Origin: Burkholderiales bacterium
GTDB lineage: Bacteria > Pseudomonadota > Gammaproteobacteria > Burkholderiales > SHXO01
DNA length: 64,000 nucleotides
Assembly: GCA_020854105.1 (NCBI GenBank)
Contig: JADZGB010000027.1
Location: 62,001 to 126,000, forward strand
Direction of reading: 5' to 3'
Part shown: piece by piece, positions 39,192 through 47,194 of the stretch
Layout of the letters: each line of letters starts with the position of its first letter
How positions within the stretch are numbered: the stretch's first letter is position 1
Notes under the pieces: generated by a model
Database searches by the model: none
What the model saw: the letters and a program-made list of their open reading frames with translations, nothing else
What the model was told of the DNA's origin: nothing
Position numbers and translations under genes: made by a program

Positions 39192-40570
39192 TGCGCGCGG
39201 CAAGCCTGCTTCGCCGCAGCGCACTGCCGGCATTGTGCGTGGCGCTCACGCTGCCGCCCGCATCGGCAGCAGCCGGCGACGGCGGCGCGTCCGCGCTGCA
39301 GCGCGAACTGGACGCGGCCCGCGAGGAGATGCAGCGGCTGCGCTCGGCGCTGCAGCAGCAGGCGCGCCGGCTCGAGCAGCAGGAGCAGGCGCTCGATCGC
39401 CAGGGTCGCCGGCTGCGGCGGCTGGAGCGCAGCATGGTGGAGCAGGGATCGGCCGCGCAGGCAGGCGTCGGCGATTCCGTGCTGCGGGCCAGTACCGGAA
39501 CCGGCCCCGGCGGCGCACGCACGCAGCAGCCCGTGCAGCCGCAACAGGCAGTGCCAGGGCAACAGGCAGTACCGGCGCAACAGTCCGCCCCGGCGCCGCC
39601 GCCCGCGACGGTCGGCCAGGCACCGCCGCAGCCTGCCGATACGCGGCCGCCCGAGATCGCGCCCATCTTCGATCAGCCCGGGGTGCTCACGCCCAGGGGG
39701 AAGTTCGTGCTCGAGCCGGCATTCGAGTACAGCTACTCCAACAGCACGCGCGTATCGGTCATCGGCTTCGAGATCTTTCCGGCGATTCTGGTGGGTGTGC
39801 TCGACATCCGCACCGCCAACCGGTCCAGCTACTCGGCCATCCTAACCGGACGCTACGGCATCACCAACCGGCTGGAGGCCGAGATCAAGCTGCCGTGGGT
39901 CTATCGCACGGAGACGCTGCAGGCGCGCGAGTTCCTCGAGGCTTCATTCGCCGACGACACCTTCCACGCCGACGGCAATGGACTGGGTGACGTGGAACTC
40001 GCCCTGCGCTACCAGTTCAACCAGGGCGGCGTGGAGAAGCCCTACTACATCGGCACGCTGCGCCTGAAGACGCGCACCGGTACCGACCCGTTCGAGGTCG
40101 ATCTCGAGCCGTCGCTGCCGCACGGAGGCGGGCGCCTGCGCGAACTACCCACCGGCACCGGCTTCATTGGCCTGAGACCGGAGCTGACGGTGATCTACCC
40201 CAGCGACCCCGTGGTGTTCTTCGGCAGCGTCCACTATCTGTGGAACATCAAGCGTAACGACGTCAAGACCCAGCTCGGGTCGCGGCTGGACATCGACCCC
40301 GGCGATGCGTTCGGCTTCAACTTCGGCATGGGCCTCGCACTGAACGACCGGGCATCCTTCAGCGTGGGCTACGAACACACCACCTACCTCAAGAACGAGA
40401 TCGACGGACGTACGCCGGCGAGCGACCTCACGGTGCAACTCGGCTCGCTGCTGGTCGGCTATTCCTACAAGATCGGCTCCCGGAGCTACCTGAATCTGGC
40501 GCTGGGCGTGGGCGCCACGCGCGACGCCCCGGACGTGCAGATCAATCTGCGCTTCCCGACCACCTTCTGA
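39191..40570 (+). CDS. Coiled-coil plus beta-barrel outer-membrane protein (FapF-like architecture)
   Basis: This 459-residue protein has a signal peptide (1-28, ending PPASAAA). A coiled coil spans about 36-84 (LQRELDAAREEMQRLRSALQ then QQARRLEQQEQALDRQGRRL). A Pro/Gln-rich linker follows (about 112-155, with QPQQAVPGQQAVPAQQSAP). From 165 on comes an amphipathic beta-strand-rich domain ending in Phe (LNLALGVGATR, then NLRFPTTF). It opens with GVLTPRGKFVLEPAFEYSYS, seen in Phenol_MetA_deg/transporter-type barrels. The layout of coiled coil, linker and barrel matches amyloid secretion porins such as FapF, but homology is not shown. It is translationally coupled to the regulator (TGATG). Confidence 0.78.
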
Positions 40571-40584
40571 TCCGGAGATCTGTC

Positions 40585-40989
40585 ATGACACGTGCCTGTC
40601 TGCTGCTGCTGATCGCGCTGCTGCCGATGCCGGCGTTTGCCCAGGGTGTGCCGCGCGCGCAGGCGGAGAACTTCCTCACCAGCCTGCAGCGCGGCCAGGT
40701 CGGCCCCGCGTACGAGAAGCTCTTCCAGGGCTCGAACATCGGCGGCAACCAGGCTCAGTCGATCGCACGCGCGACGCAGGCGACGCTCACGCCGCTCGGG
40801 CGCGTGCTCGGCTACGAGCTGGTGCGCGAGGAGAACTTCGGCGCCTCGCTGTCTCGCCTGGTGTACCTGCTCAAGTCCGAGCGCCACGTCACCGTGTGGC
40901 AGTTCTACTTCTACCGGCCGGCGAACCGCTGGTTCGTGGCCGAGGTGAACATGAGCGAGAAGTTCCAGGAACTCGCCCCGAAGAAGTGA
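40585..40989 (+). CDS. Small exported protein (134 aa), NTF2-like/DUF4019-type
   Basis: A signal peptide (MTRACLLLLIALLPMPAFA) is followed by a 115-residue domain with alternating helix and strand (AQAENFLTSLQRGQVGPAYE, LGRVLGYELVREENFGASLS, LVYLLKSERHVTVWQFYFYR, FVAEVNMSEKFQEL). The pattern suggests a cystatin/NTF2-like small alpha+beta fold. No catalytic motif is seen. It lies 14 bases after the barrel gene in the same operon and converges, 14 bases apart, on the - strand amyloid-like operon. It may be a periplasmic accessory or chaperone for that system (inference). Confidence 0.75.
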   Translation: MTRACLLLLIALLPMPAFAQGVPRAQAENFLTSLQRGQVGPAYEKLFQGSNIGGNQAQSIARATQATLTPLGRVLGYELVREENFGASLSRLVYLLKSERHVTVWQFYFYRPANRWFVAEVNMSEKFQELAPKK

Positions 40990-41003
40990 TCGGCAGGAGA
41001 AGA

Positions 41004-41498
41004 TCAGCGTGCGGCGTGGAGCTGGAAGTTCAGCGCCGAGACAGCCTCGCGTATCCCCACCGAACCCAGTCCCGATACATCGATCGTCAGCACCGTGCGC
41101 CCCTGGATCACCTGATTGTCCAGGCTGTTCTGCACCAGCGTCATCATCCCCGGGCCGATCTGGCGCAGCTGCACGGGATCGGCGAAGTTGCCCGGCCCGT
41201 TCTGGATGAGGCTCAGCGGCGAACCGCGGGTCTGCACCGCGCCGGGGGCGCCGGCGGCCAGTGCGGACAGGTCGGAGATGCGGATCGATCCCGTCTCGAT
41301 CAGGGTTCCGTTCACCAGCATGGCGCGGTCGATGCCGATCGCGATCTTCATGCCGTGGTCGGATACGAAGCCCCCGCGCATCGAATCGAGCACCTGCGTG
41401 CTCAGCGCGGATCCCGGCGCGAACGGCTCGCCTCCGAGTGCACTGGCGCACCAGGTGCCAAGGCAGAGCGCGGCGGTGGCGCCACGGCCAATGCGCAT
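41004..41498 (-). CDS. Exported protein with double-glycine leader motif and QNS C-terminal signature
   Basis: This 164-residue protein is the last gene of the operon; its ATG overlaps the C39 peptidase stop by one base (TGATG). A Sec-type signal peptide is at 1-21 (ATAALCLGTWCASALGG). Residues 32-43 read LSTQVLDSMRGG, which fits the double-glycine leader consensus (L at -12, S at -11, L at -7, M at -4, GG at -2/-1). The mature part (from Phe44) has FVSDHGMKIAIGIDRAMLVN, a Gln/Asn motif LSLIQNGPGN and TLVQNSLDNQVIQGRTVLTI. The last is shared in pattern with the two other exported proteins of the operon. It is probably a fibre subunit, nucleator or accessory protein. Confidence 0.75.
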   Translation of the reverse strand: MRIGRGATAALCLGTWCASALGGEPFAPGSALSTQVLDSMRGGFVSDHGMKIAIGIDRAMLVNGTLIETGSIRISDLSALAAGAPGAVQTRGSPLSLIQNGPGNFADPVQLRQIGPGMMTLVQNSLDNQVIQGRTVLTIDVSGLGSVGIREAVSALNFQLHAAR

Positions 41499-42205
41499 CA
41501 GAACTCCCGTGCCCGGTCCAGCCGCAGGAGCGTGCCGGCGATCAGGCTCTGCCGGCTCACCGCATCGGCCAGCACCGCGCCGGGCAGGATCTGCCACTGC
41601 GCCGGCACGTTGAAGCGCGCGCGATCACGGTGGCTGTGGACGAGGAAAAAAATGTGGTTCACCCACAGGCGCTCGAAGTCCATGCGCGACAGGATGCGCC
41701 CGCCGATGGCAGGATCGCCGAGCAGGATGCGTCCTTCATGGACGCCCTTGACGACCACGAAGTGGCGGTAGCCGTTGTCCTGGATGAGCGCGATGCCGGG
41801 CGCGCCGAACTGCACGATCTGATCCACGGTTGCCTCGAAGCCGTCGGCATGGAAGCCGCGCGCTTCGAGATAGATCTTCATGTCGAGCAGAGAGAAGCCC
41901 TCGGTGCGGATCCTGGCCTGGTCTCCGCGCGCGAACATGGCGCGGATCGCCTCTTCCTCGGAGGTCGCTGCGCCATAGTGATACGTGAGCAGGGTCGCGA
42001 CCGCGGCGGAGCCGCAGCTGAAATCGTATTGCTGGCGGATGGTCGAGCGGAAGCGATAGCGCGCCATTGTCTCCTTGAAGCTCGCCACCGGCACCGAGAA
42101 GCCCCCGGCAATCTCGCTCGGCAGGGCGGCCGTGGCCTGCGCCGCCGCCTGCGGTGCCAGCGCCCCGTACAGCAGGGCACCGACTGCGAGCGCGATGCCG
42201 TTCAT
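41498..42205 (-). CDS. C39-type cysteine peptidase without ABC transporter (FapD-like)
   Basis: This 235-residue protein has a signal peptide (MNGIALAVGALLYGALAPQA). Its peptidase C39-like domain has oxyanion Gln58 and Cys64 in QQYDFSCGSAAVATLLTYHY, His148 in GYRHFVVVKG and Asp164 in LLGDPAIGG. C39 peptidases cleave after double glycine. Most are fused to exporters of bacteriocins, but here no ATPase or membrane domain is present, as in FapD of functional-amyloid operons. It is predicted periplasmic. Its start overlaps the upstream stop (ATGA) and its stop overlaps the downstream start. Its likely substrates are the two neighbours with LxxxxLDxxRGG. Confidence 0.88.
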   Translation of the reverse strand: MNGIALAVGALLYGALAPQAAAQATAALPSEIAGGFSVPVASFKETMARYRFRSTIRQQYDFSCGSAAVATLLTYHYGAATSEEEAIRAMFARGDQARIRTEGFSLLDMKIYLEARGFHADGFEATVDQIVQFGAPGIALIQDNGYRHFVVVKGVHEGRILLGDPAIGGRILSRMDFERLWVNHIFFLVHSHRDRARFNVPAQWQILPGAVLADAVSRQSLIAGTLLRLDRAREF

Positions 42206-42567
42206 GGACGCACCGTGACGTTGATGATGGTGGCGTTCTGGATCAGCACGCCGTTGCCCGAATTCTGGATGACGGTCGGAAATCCCCGGGCGCCGGCAAA
42301 GGAGCCGCCGCCGATGGTGTTGTTGCCGGTGATTGTGTCGTACACCCTGATGTTGTCGGCCGTGCCGTTCAGCGTGATGGTGTTGAAGACCTCGGTCCGG
42401 TCGCCGCCGCGGCGCGTGTCCAGTTCGGACTCGCCCAGGCGCTTGTGGAACACCGAGATGGCGGGCTCCTGCGCCGGAAGTCCGCCCGCCGGGAGTTCGC
42501 CCGCCAGCAGTCCGCCTGCCGGAAAGGCGAGCACACAGCACAGTGTGATGGTCGGCCGCAGTCGCAT
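42202..42567 (-). CDS. Small exported protein with double-glycine motif and QNS C-terminus
   Basis: This 121-residue protein starts with AGGAG a few bases upstream. A signal peptide (MRLRPTITLCCVLAFPAGG) is followed by a short Pro/Gly/Leu repeat (LLAGELPAGGLPAQEP), then LGESELDTRRGG at 44-55. This has Leu at -12, Glu at -8, Leu at -7 and GG, as in double-glycine leaders. The mature 66 residues are Asn/Thr/Gly-rich strands (EVFNTITLNGTADNIRVYDT, ITGNNTIGGGSF) and end IQNSGNGVLIQNATIINVTV. That end matches the signature of the other operon products. It is a good candidate for a small amyloid-like or nucleator subunit. No known family was recognised. Confidence 0.75.
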   Translation of the reverse strand: MRLRPTITLCCVLAFPAGGLLAGELPAGGLPAQEPAISVFHKRLGESELDTRRGGDRTEVFNTITLNGTADNIRVYDTITGNNTIGGGSFAGARGFPTVIQNSGNGVLIQNATIINVTVRP

Positions 42568-42640
42568 CGTGTCTCCTCTCTGCGTTCGACGCGTGAATGC
42601 ACCGGGGCATCGCTGCCCCGGTGCACGCGTTGCCAGCCCG

Positions 42641-44371
42641 TCAGCGGACCGAGAGGTTCGCCTGGACGTTGACGCTCTGCTGCACCAGCGATCCGAAGCC
42701 GCTGTTCTGGCTGCTGACCATGATGCCGGCGCCGTTGGTGAAGCTGCCGCTGATGTTGTTCGACAGGTTCACCGTGTGCGTGGCCGTCGCTGCGCCGCCT
42801 GCGCCACCGGCGGCGCCGTTGCCGGTCGCCGTCGCCGTCGCCGTGCCGCCGGCACCGCCGCCACCGCCCGCGCCGCCTGCTCCACCGGATGCGGTCTGCG
42901 TGTTGGCGCCGCCAGTGCCTGCTCCGCCTGCACCACCCGCACCACCGGACGCAGTCGCGCTGCCGGTATTCGCACCCGTCGCGCCACCGTCGGCGCTGCC
43001 GCCGGTTCCGGTCGCGGTTCCGCCGCTCGCGGTGGCCGTGCCGCCCGCGCCGCCGGTCCCGGTGCCGGCCCCGCCTGTGCCGCCGTTGCCGCCTGCTGCC
43101 GCGGTCGCGCTGCCGCCGTTGCCGCCCGTGCCGCCCGCACCCGAGGTGCCGGTGCCCGCGCCGCCGCCACCGCCCGCACCGCCGGAGGCCGTGTGCGTAC
43201 TGCCGCCGTCGCCTGTGCCACCGCCGTCACCATCGCCGCCGGTTCCACCCGCGGTGCTGCCGTTGCCGCCGTTGCCGCCCGAGCCGGCGCTGCCGGTCGC
43301 AGCCGAGTTCCCACCCAGCCCACCGTTGCCGCCGTCGCCCGTGCCGCCGCCACCACCACCCGCCGCGCCGTTGCCGGCCGAGGTGCCGGTGTCGCCGGAA
43401 TCCGCGCTGGACGTGCCGCCGTTGGCATTGCCATTGGTCGCTCCACCCGAGCCGCCAGCCGAAGCGCCGGTCGTGCCCGAGTTCGAGGCATTGCCATCGC
43501 CGCCATTGCCGCCCGGGCCACCGGTGCCGGTGCTGCTCTGGGTGCCGCCATTGCCGTTACCGCCGTTTCCACCGTCGCCGCCGTTGCCGCCATCGGCCGA
43601 GCCCGCGTTCGCACTCGCGTTGCCGTAGCCGCCTGCGCCGCCGGCGCCGCCCGCCGTTCCGTCGAAGGTGGCGATCGGGCTGTTGAGCGCCACGCCGCTG
43701 ACCGTTCCCGTGAGCGCCGTGGTGTTCACGAAGCGGGTGAAGATCTTGGTGTCGCTGATGGTCGCGGTATTGCCGGTGGACCCGACGAATGCCGCGGAGT
43801 ACTCGTTCGCTGCCGCACCGCCCGCGCCGCCGCCGCCGTTGCCGCCTGCCGCGCCGTTGGCATCCGCGCTGCCGGTGGTTCCGCCGCCGCCGCTCGCGCC
43901 GCCACCGCCGCCGGCACCGCCTGCTCCCCCGGCACCGGCCGTGGTCGTGCCTGCGTCGCCGCCACCGCCTGCTCCGCCGGTTGCCGTGTTGCTGCCGCCG
44001 GCTCCGCCGCCCGCAGTGGCCGTCTCTCCGCCATCCGTGGCGCCGGATCCGCCGTTCGCGTCGCCCGAAACGGCATAGCCGCCTGAACCACCCGACGCAC
44101 CGCCGCTCGATGCAGCACTCGATCCTCCCGAGGCTCCGGAACCGCCGTCGCCGGCGCTGCTGTCGCCGCCGTACGGGGAGCCGCCCGAGCCACCGTTACC
44201 GCCGCCGGCGGTTCCGCCGGCACCGCCATTGGCGTTCACCGTGTTCGTCTGGTTGGACGTGATGGTGGCGCCGTCTCCGTCGGACGATTGCGTGGGGTTG
44301 GCTGATACCAGAGTTGGCAGCGTCACGCCGAAGGCCAGCGCGATCGCTGCAGACAATAAGGTTCTTCTCAT
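42641..44371 (-). CDS. Large Gly/Ala/Asn/Ser-rich exported protein, candidate amyloid-like or adhesin subunit
   Basis: This 576-residue first gene of the operon has a signal peptide at 1-24 (MRRTLLSAAIALAFGVTLPT). About 80% of the mature protein is low-complexity Gly-Gly-x repeats (GGAGGAGG, GGNGG, TATASGG types). They are interrupted by a non-repetitive island (about 189-237, AAFVGSTGNTATISDTKIFT, VNTTALTGTVSGVALNSP). It ends in a distinct 45-residue segment (VNLSNNISGSFTNGAGIM, then SSQNSGFGSLVQQSVNVQAN). Composition resembles PE_PGRS or glycine-rich cell-surface proteins, not the curlin repeat itself. It has no membrane helix besides the signal peptide and no cysteine-rich domain. A GGAG lies 9-10 bases before the ATG at 44371. 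It is probably a surface fibre or matrix protein. Confidence 0.78.
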   Translation of the reverse strand: MRRTLLSAAIALAFGVTLPTLVSANPTQSSDGDGATITSNQTNTVNANGGAGGTAGGGNGGSGGSPYGGDSSAGDGGSGASGGSSAASSGGASGGSGGYAVSGDANGGSGATDGGETATAGGGAGGSNTATGGAGGGGDAGTTTAGAGGAGGAGGGGGASGGGGTTGSADANGAAGGNGGGGAGGAAANEYSAAFVGSTGNTATISDTKIFTRFVNTTALTGTVSGVALNSPIATFDGTAGGAGGAGGYGNASANAGSADGGNGGDGGNGGNGNGGTQSSTGTGGPGGNGGDGNASNSGTTGASAGGSGGATNGNANGGTSSADSGDTGTSAGNGAAGGGGGGTGDGGNGGLGGNSAATGSAGSGGNGGNGSTAGGTGGDGDGGGTGDGGSTHTASGGAGGGGGAGTGTSGAGGTGGNGGSATAAAGGNGGTGGAGTGTGGAGGTATASGGTATGTGGSADGGATGANTGSATASGGAGGAGGAGTGGANTQTASGGAGGAGGGGGAGGTATATATGNGAAGGAGGAATATHTVNLSNNISGSFTNGAGIMVSSQNSGFGSLVQQSVNVQANLSVR

Positions 44372-44722
44372 CACATTCGCTCCGCTCAATTGTTGATGAT
44401 CGAGGCGCTGCACCGCGCAGCACGAGAGGCTGTACAACAAGCGCCGTACCCATCGCGGGCAGGGCCGGAGCGGCACGCCAAGTAACGGATTGGAAAGCGG
44501 AAAAGCACCGCCCACGGTAGCTGCACGATTCGACACATGTATCGCCGGCGAAACAGCGCCCGCGTGCCGATGAGGCACCCACGACCGAAAATCAGCCGCT
44601 TGGCAGGGATCGGCGCTGTTCAGTACACGATACAGTCAGCCGTGGCGGGTATCCGAACCAGTACGACGCTCACGTACAATCGCGACAGTCCACGCCATCG
44701 TGCCGCGTTCGTGAATGATGCA
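44372..44722. other. Divergent intergenic region upstream of the Gly-rich operon
   Basis: This 351-base region lies between the Gly-rich gene and the epoxide-hydrolase-like gene. Toward the latter there is TACAAT (44675-44680) overlapped by GTACG-N7-CGTAC (44661-44677). On the minus strand no -24/-12 element with exact GG-N10-GC spacing was found upstream of 44371; a TTGGCGTG stretch at about 44481-44474 is only a half match. Confidence 0.45.
44661..44680 (+). promoter_or_regulatory. Dyad GTACG-N7-CGTAC overlapping -10 TACAAT
   Basis: The inverted repeat overlaps a TACAAT hexamer 43 bases before the ATG at 44723. A weak -35 (TCCGAA) lies 17 bases upstream. It is a possible operator for the hydrolase gene. 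Confidence 0.35.
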
Positions 44723-45607
44723 ATGACACTTCAATGCGTCGACGCGGGCGTGCTGCGCGTGGTCTGCCGCGACGCGGGTCCTGCGTGCGGGACACCGGTC
44801 ATGCTGCTGCACGGCTTCCCCTACGACGTGCACGCCTACGACGAGGTCGTGCCGCTGCTGACCGCGGCCGGTTGCCGCACGATCGTTCCCTATCTGCGCG
44901 GCCATGGTGCGACGCGCTTTCTGTCCCCCGACACGCCGCGCTCCGGCCAGCAGGCGGTGCTCGCGCACGACCTGCTCGCGCTGATGGACGCGCTGTCGAT
45001 CCCGCGTGCCGTGCTGGCCGGCTACGACTGGGGCGGCCGCGCCGCGTGCATAGTGGCGGCGCTGTGGCCCGAGCGTGCAGCCGGACTCGTCTCGGCGATC
45101 GGCTACAACATCCACGACATCCCCAACGCTGGCAAGCCCTCGACACCGGAGAACGAGTACCGCTACTGGTATCAGTACTACTTCCACGGTGAACGCGGGC
45201 GCGCCGGCCTCGGGGCGAACCGCCGCGAGCTGTGCAGGCTGCTGTGGACGCAGTGGTCGCCGAAGTGGCGGTTCGACGAGGCGACCTATGCACGCACCGC
45301 GTCAGCCTTCGACAATCCGGATTTCGTCGAGGTCGTCATCCACTCCTATCGCCATCGCTACGGCCTGGTGCCTGGCGATCCCGCGGTGGAGGAGACCGAG
45401 CGCCGGCTCGCCGCGCAGCCGCGCATCGGCGTGCCGGCCATCGCGCTGGACGGGGATGCCGACGGCGTGATGCAGGGCGACGGTTCGGCGCGCCACGCGA
45501 AGTTCTTCACCGGCCGCTACGAGCGCCGCGTCCTTCCCGATGTCGGACACAACGTTCCCCAGGAGGCGCCGCGCGCGTTCGCGCAGGCCGTGCTGACGCT
45601 GGTGTGA
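44723..45607 (+). CDS. Alpha/beta hydrolase with Asp nucleophile (epoxide hydrolase/dehalogenase-like)
   Basis: The protein has 294 residues from ATG 44723; GTG 44711 is an alternative. Motifs are LLHGFPYDVHAYDEVVPLL (oxyanion HGFP), PYLRGHGATRFL, and nucleophile elbow AGYDWGGRAACI with Asp in place of Ser. The acid is in ALDGDADGV and His in PDVGHNVPQEAP. Asp nucleophiles occur in epoxide hydrolases and haloalkane dehalogenases, so ester hydrolysis is unlikely. The cap domain (EYRYWYQYYFHGERGRAGLG) is rich in Tyr. The substrate is unknown. The gene stands alone and is followed by REP cluster E. Confidence 0.88.
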   Translation: MTLQCVDAGVLRVVCRDAGPACGTPVMLLHGFPYDVHAYDEVVPLLTAAGCRTIVPYLRGHGATRFLSPDTPRSGQQAVLAHDLLALMDALSIPRAVLAGYDWGGRAACIVAALWPERAAGLVSAIGYNIHDIPNAGKPSTPENEYRYWYQYYFHGERGRAGLGANRRELCRLLWTQWSPKWRFDEATYARTASAFDNPDFVEVVIHSYRHRYGLVPGDPAVEETERRLAAQPRIGVPAIALDGDADGVMQGDGSARHAKFFTGRYERRVLPDVGHNVPQEAPRAFAQAVLTLV

Positions 45608-45629
45608 GCGATGCATTTCAGGCTTATCC

Positions 45630-45790
45630 GGCGGGGGCGATCGACATCGTCGTCCCGGCGCAAGCGACCAATCGTCATTCCGGTGCAAGCAACCAATCGT
45701 CATCCCGGCGCAAGCCGAAACAGAAAAGCGCCTTGTCCGTTTGCGCTGGGCCCCGGCGTTCGCCGGGGCGACGGGGGTTGCTTCATCCGC
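45630..45790. repeat. REP-like repeat cluster E
   Basis: Three short half copies (GTCGTCCCGGCGCAAGC; GTCATTCCGGTGCAAGC; GTCATCCCGGCGCAAGCC) with an AACCAATC period are followed by the GAAAAGCGCCTTGTCCGTTT spacer and CCCCGGCGTTCGCCGGGGCG. They fill most of the gap 45608-45866. Confidence 0.75.
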
Positions 45791-45866
45791 CGGGGCGGCG
45801 GGATTTTCCCCGCGCGTTGTGCGCTAGGATGGCGCTTCCTCGTATTCCCGATCATTCAGAGAGAAC

Positions 45867-46070
45867 ATGCGGCGTTTCTTCCAGGCAGTGGAACTGCCGA
45901 TCTGCCTGCGCGCACTGGGCATGCCGGAGCCGACCGGCGTACAGATCGTGGCGATCGCGGCCGCCACGATGACCGCGCCGCACGCGCGCGACTTCCAGCG
46001 GGTGCTGGGCGCGAGCAACATCGCCGATGCGGTGCGCCGGATCGAGGCATTGCCCGCAATCGACCACTGA
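45867..46070 (+). CDS. Small conserved-looking protein (67 aa) upstream of MR/MLE enzyme
   Basis: This 67-residue protein (MRRFFQAVELPICLRALGMP start) has AGAGAG about 5 bases upstream and a TAGGAT hexamer (45825-45830) as possible -10. It contains an Ala-rich helix and LGASNIADAVRRIEALPAI, a helix seen at the C-end of many dehydrogenase-type proteins. The start codon of the enolase-superfamily gene is 27 bases after its stop. The family is not recognised with certainty. It may be a degraded fragment of a longer enzyme or a real small subunit. Confidence 0.55.
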   Translation: MRRFFQAVELPICLRALGMPEPTGVQIVAIAAATMTAPHARDFQRVLGASNIADAVRRIEALPAIDH

Positions 46071-46097
46071 CACGAATCACCAACCGAGACGACCCAC

Positions 46098-47171
46098 ATG
46101 GCAATCATCGAAGCGATCAACACGGTGCCGGTCCTGGCATCCATGAAGCGGCCGATCCGCACGGCCTCCGGTTTCATCGAGTCCTTTCCCCTGGTGCTCA
46201 TCGAGGTGCTGACGGACGAGGGCATCGCCGGGCGCGCCTATTCGCAGGTCTACATCCCGGCTCTGCTGCCCGCCCTGGAGGCGACGGTGCAGGGTCTGGG
46301 CCAGCTCATCCAGGGACGTCCCCTCGCGCCGCGCGACATCCATGACCACCTGCTCCGGCGCCTGCGCCTGACCGGTGTGAAGAACCTGCCCTGCATCGCG
46401 CTGGGCGGAATGGACATGGCACTGTGGGACGCGTACGCGAAGTCGCGCAACGAACCGCTGTACGCGACCCTGGGTGCCACCCCGCGTGCATTCCGCTGCT
46501 ACTACAGCGTCGGCCTGTACGACGCGAACAGCGTGATCGAGGTGGCGGAGGAGGCGGTGGCGAGCGACTACCCGGGATTGAAGATCAAGCTCGGCTTCCC
46601 GACGCTGGCCGAGGACCTCGCCGCGGTGCGCGCGGCGAAGAAGGTGCTCGGTGCGCGTGCGCTGATGGTGGACTACAACCAGTCGCTGACGTTCGCCGAG
46701 GCCAAGATCCGCTGTCGCGCGCTGGACGGCGAGGGGCTCACGTGGATCGAGGAGCCGATCCTGGCCGACGACTACGAGGGTTGCGCCAGGCTGGCCGAGA
46801 TGGTCGCCACGCCGATCCAGATCGGCGAGAACTTCAACGGACCGGAAGACATGGAGCGCGCCCTGAAGCTGCGCGCGATGGACTACGTGATGCCCGATGC
46901 GCAGTACATACGCGGCGTGACCGGCTGGCTGGATGCGGCCGCGCTCGCCCGTGCGTACAACATGGACATGTCGTCGCACACCTTCGTGGAGGCGAGCGCG
47001 CACCTGCTCTGCGCCACGCCCACCGGGCACTGGCTGGAGCACATGGACGTCGTCGGCAACCTGCTCGGCGAACGCTACACCCTGGTCAACGGCACGCTCA
47101 CGCCGCCGGCACGGCCGGGCCTGGGCATCGACTGGGACGAGGAAGCGGTCGAGAAGTACCGCGTACGCTGA
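46098..47171 (+). CDS. Enolase-superfamily enzyme, mandelate racemase/muconate-lactonizing group
   Basis: This 357-residue enzyme has an N-terminal capping domain and a TIM barrel. The catalytic K-x-K is in LKIKLGF. Metal ligands are Asp in MVDYNQS, Glu in WIEEPILADDYEG and Glu in IGENFNGPED. His in SSHTFVEAS stands in the mandelate-racemase position. This pattern (Lys and His bases) indicates the mandelate racemase subgroup, acting on alpha-hydroxy or sugar acids; the exact substrate is unknown. It is followed after 23 bases by an M20 amidohydrolase with a good ribosome site, suggesting a joint catabolic step. Confidence 0.9.
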   Translation: MAIIEAINTVPVLASMKRPIRTASGFIESFPLVLIEVLTDEGIAGRAYSQVYIPALLPALEATVQGLGQLIQGRPLAPRDIHDHLLRRLRLTGVKNLPCIALGGMDMALWDAYAKSRNEPLYATLGATPRAFRCYYSVGLYDANSVIEVAEEAVASDYPGLKIKLGFPTLAEDLAAVRAAKKVLGARALMVDYNQSLTFAEAKIRCRALDGEGLTWIEEPILADDYEGCARLAEMVATPIQIGENFNGPEDMERALKLRAMDYVMPDAQYIRGVTGWLDAAALARAYNMDMSSHTFVEASAHLLCATPTGHWLEHMDVVGNLLGERYTLVNGTLTPPARPGLGIDWDEEAVEKYRVR

Positions 47172-47194
47172 TCCGCAACGCACCGGAGAAGACA

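Noticed and set aside
41498-42205. Bacteriocin exporter or ABC-type maturation system
   Set aside because: The C39 domain is present without ABC or membrane domains, and the substrates have Sec signal peptides, so a type I exporter is not supported.
42597-43628. Proline-rich plus-strand ORF of 343 codons opposite the Gly-rich gene
   Set aside because: It is the complement of Gly/Ala codons read as Pro/Ala. It has no start-site signals, and the minus-strand frame has a signal peptide and operon context.
42641-44371. Acquired mycobacterial PE_PGRS gene
   Set aside because: Only composition is similar. There is no PE domain, and a proteobacterial signal peptide and operon partners are present.
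44372-44722. Sigma-54 promoter for the Gly-rich operon
   Set aside because: No element with exact GG-N10-GC spacing was found on the minus strand; the closest matches are one base off.
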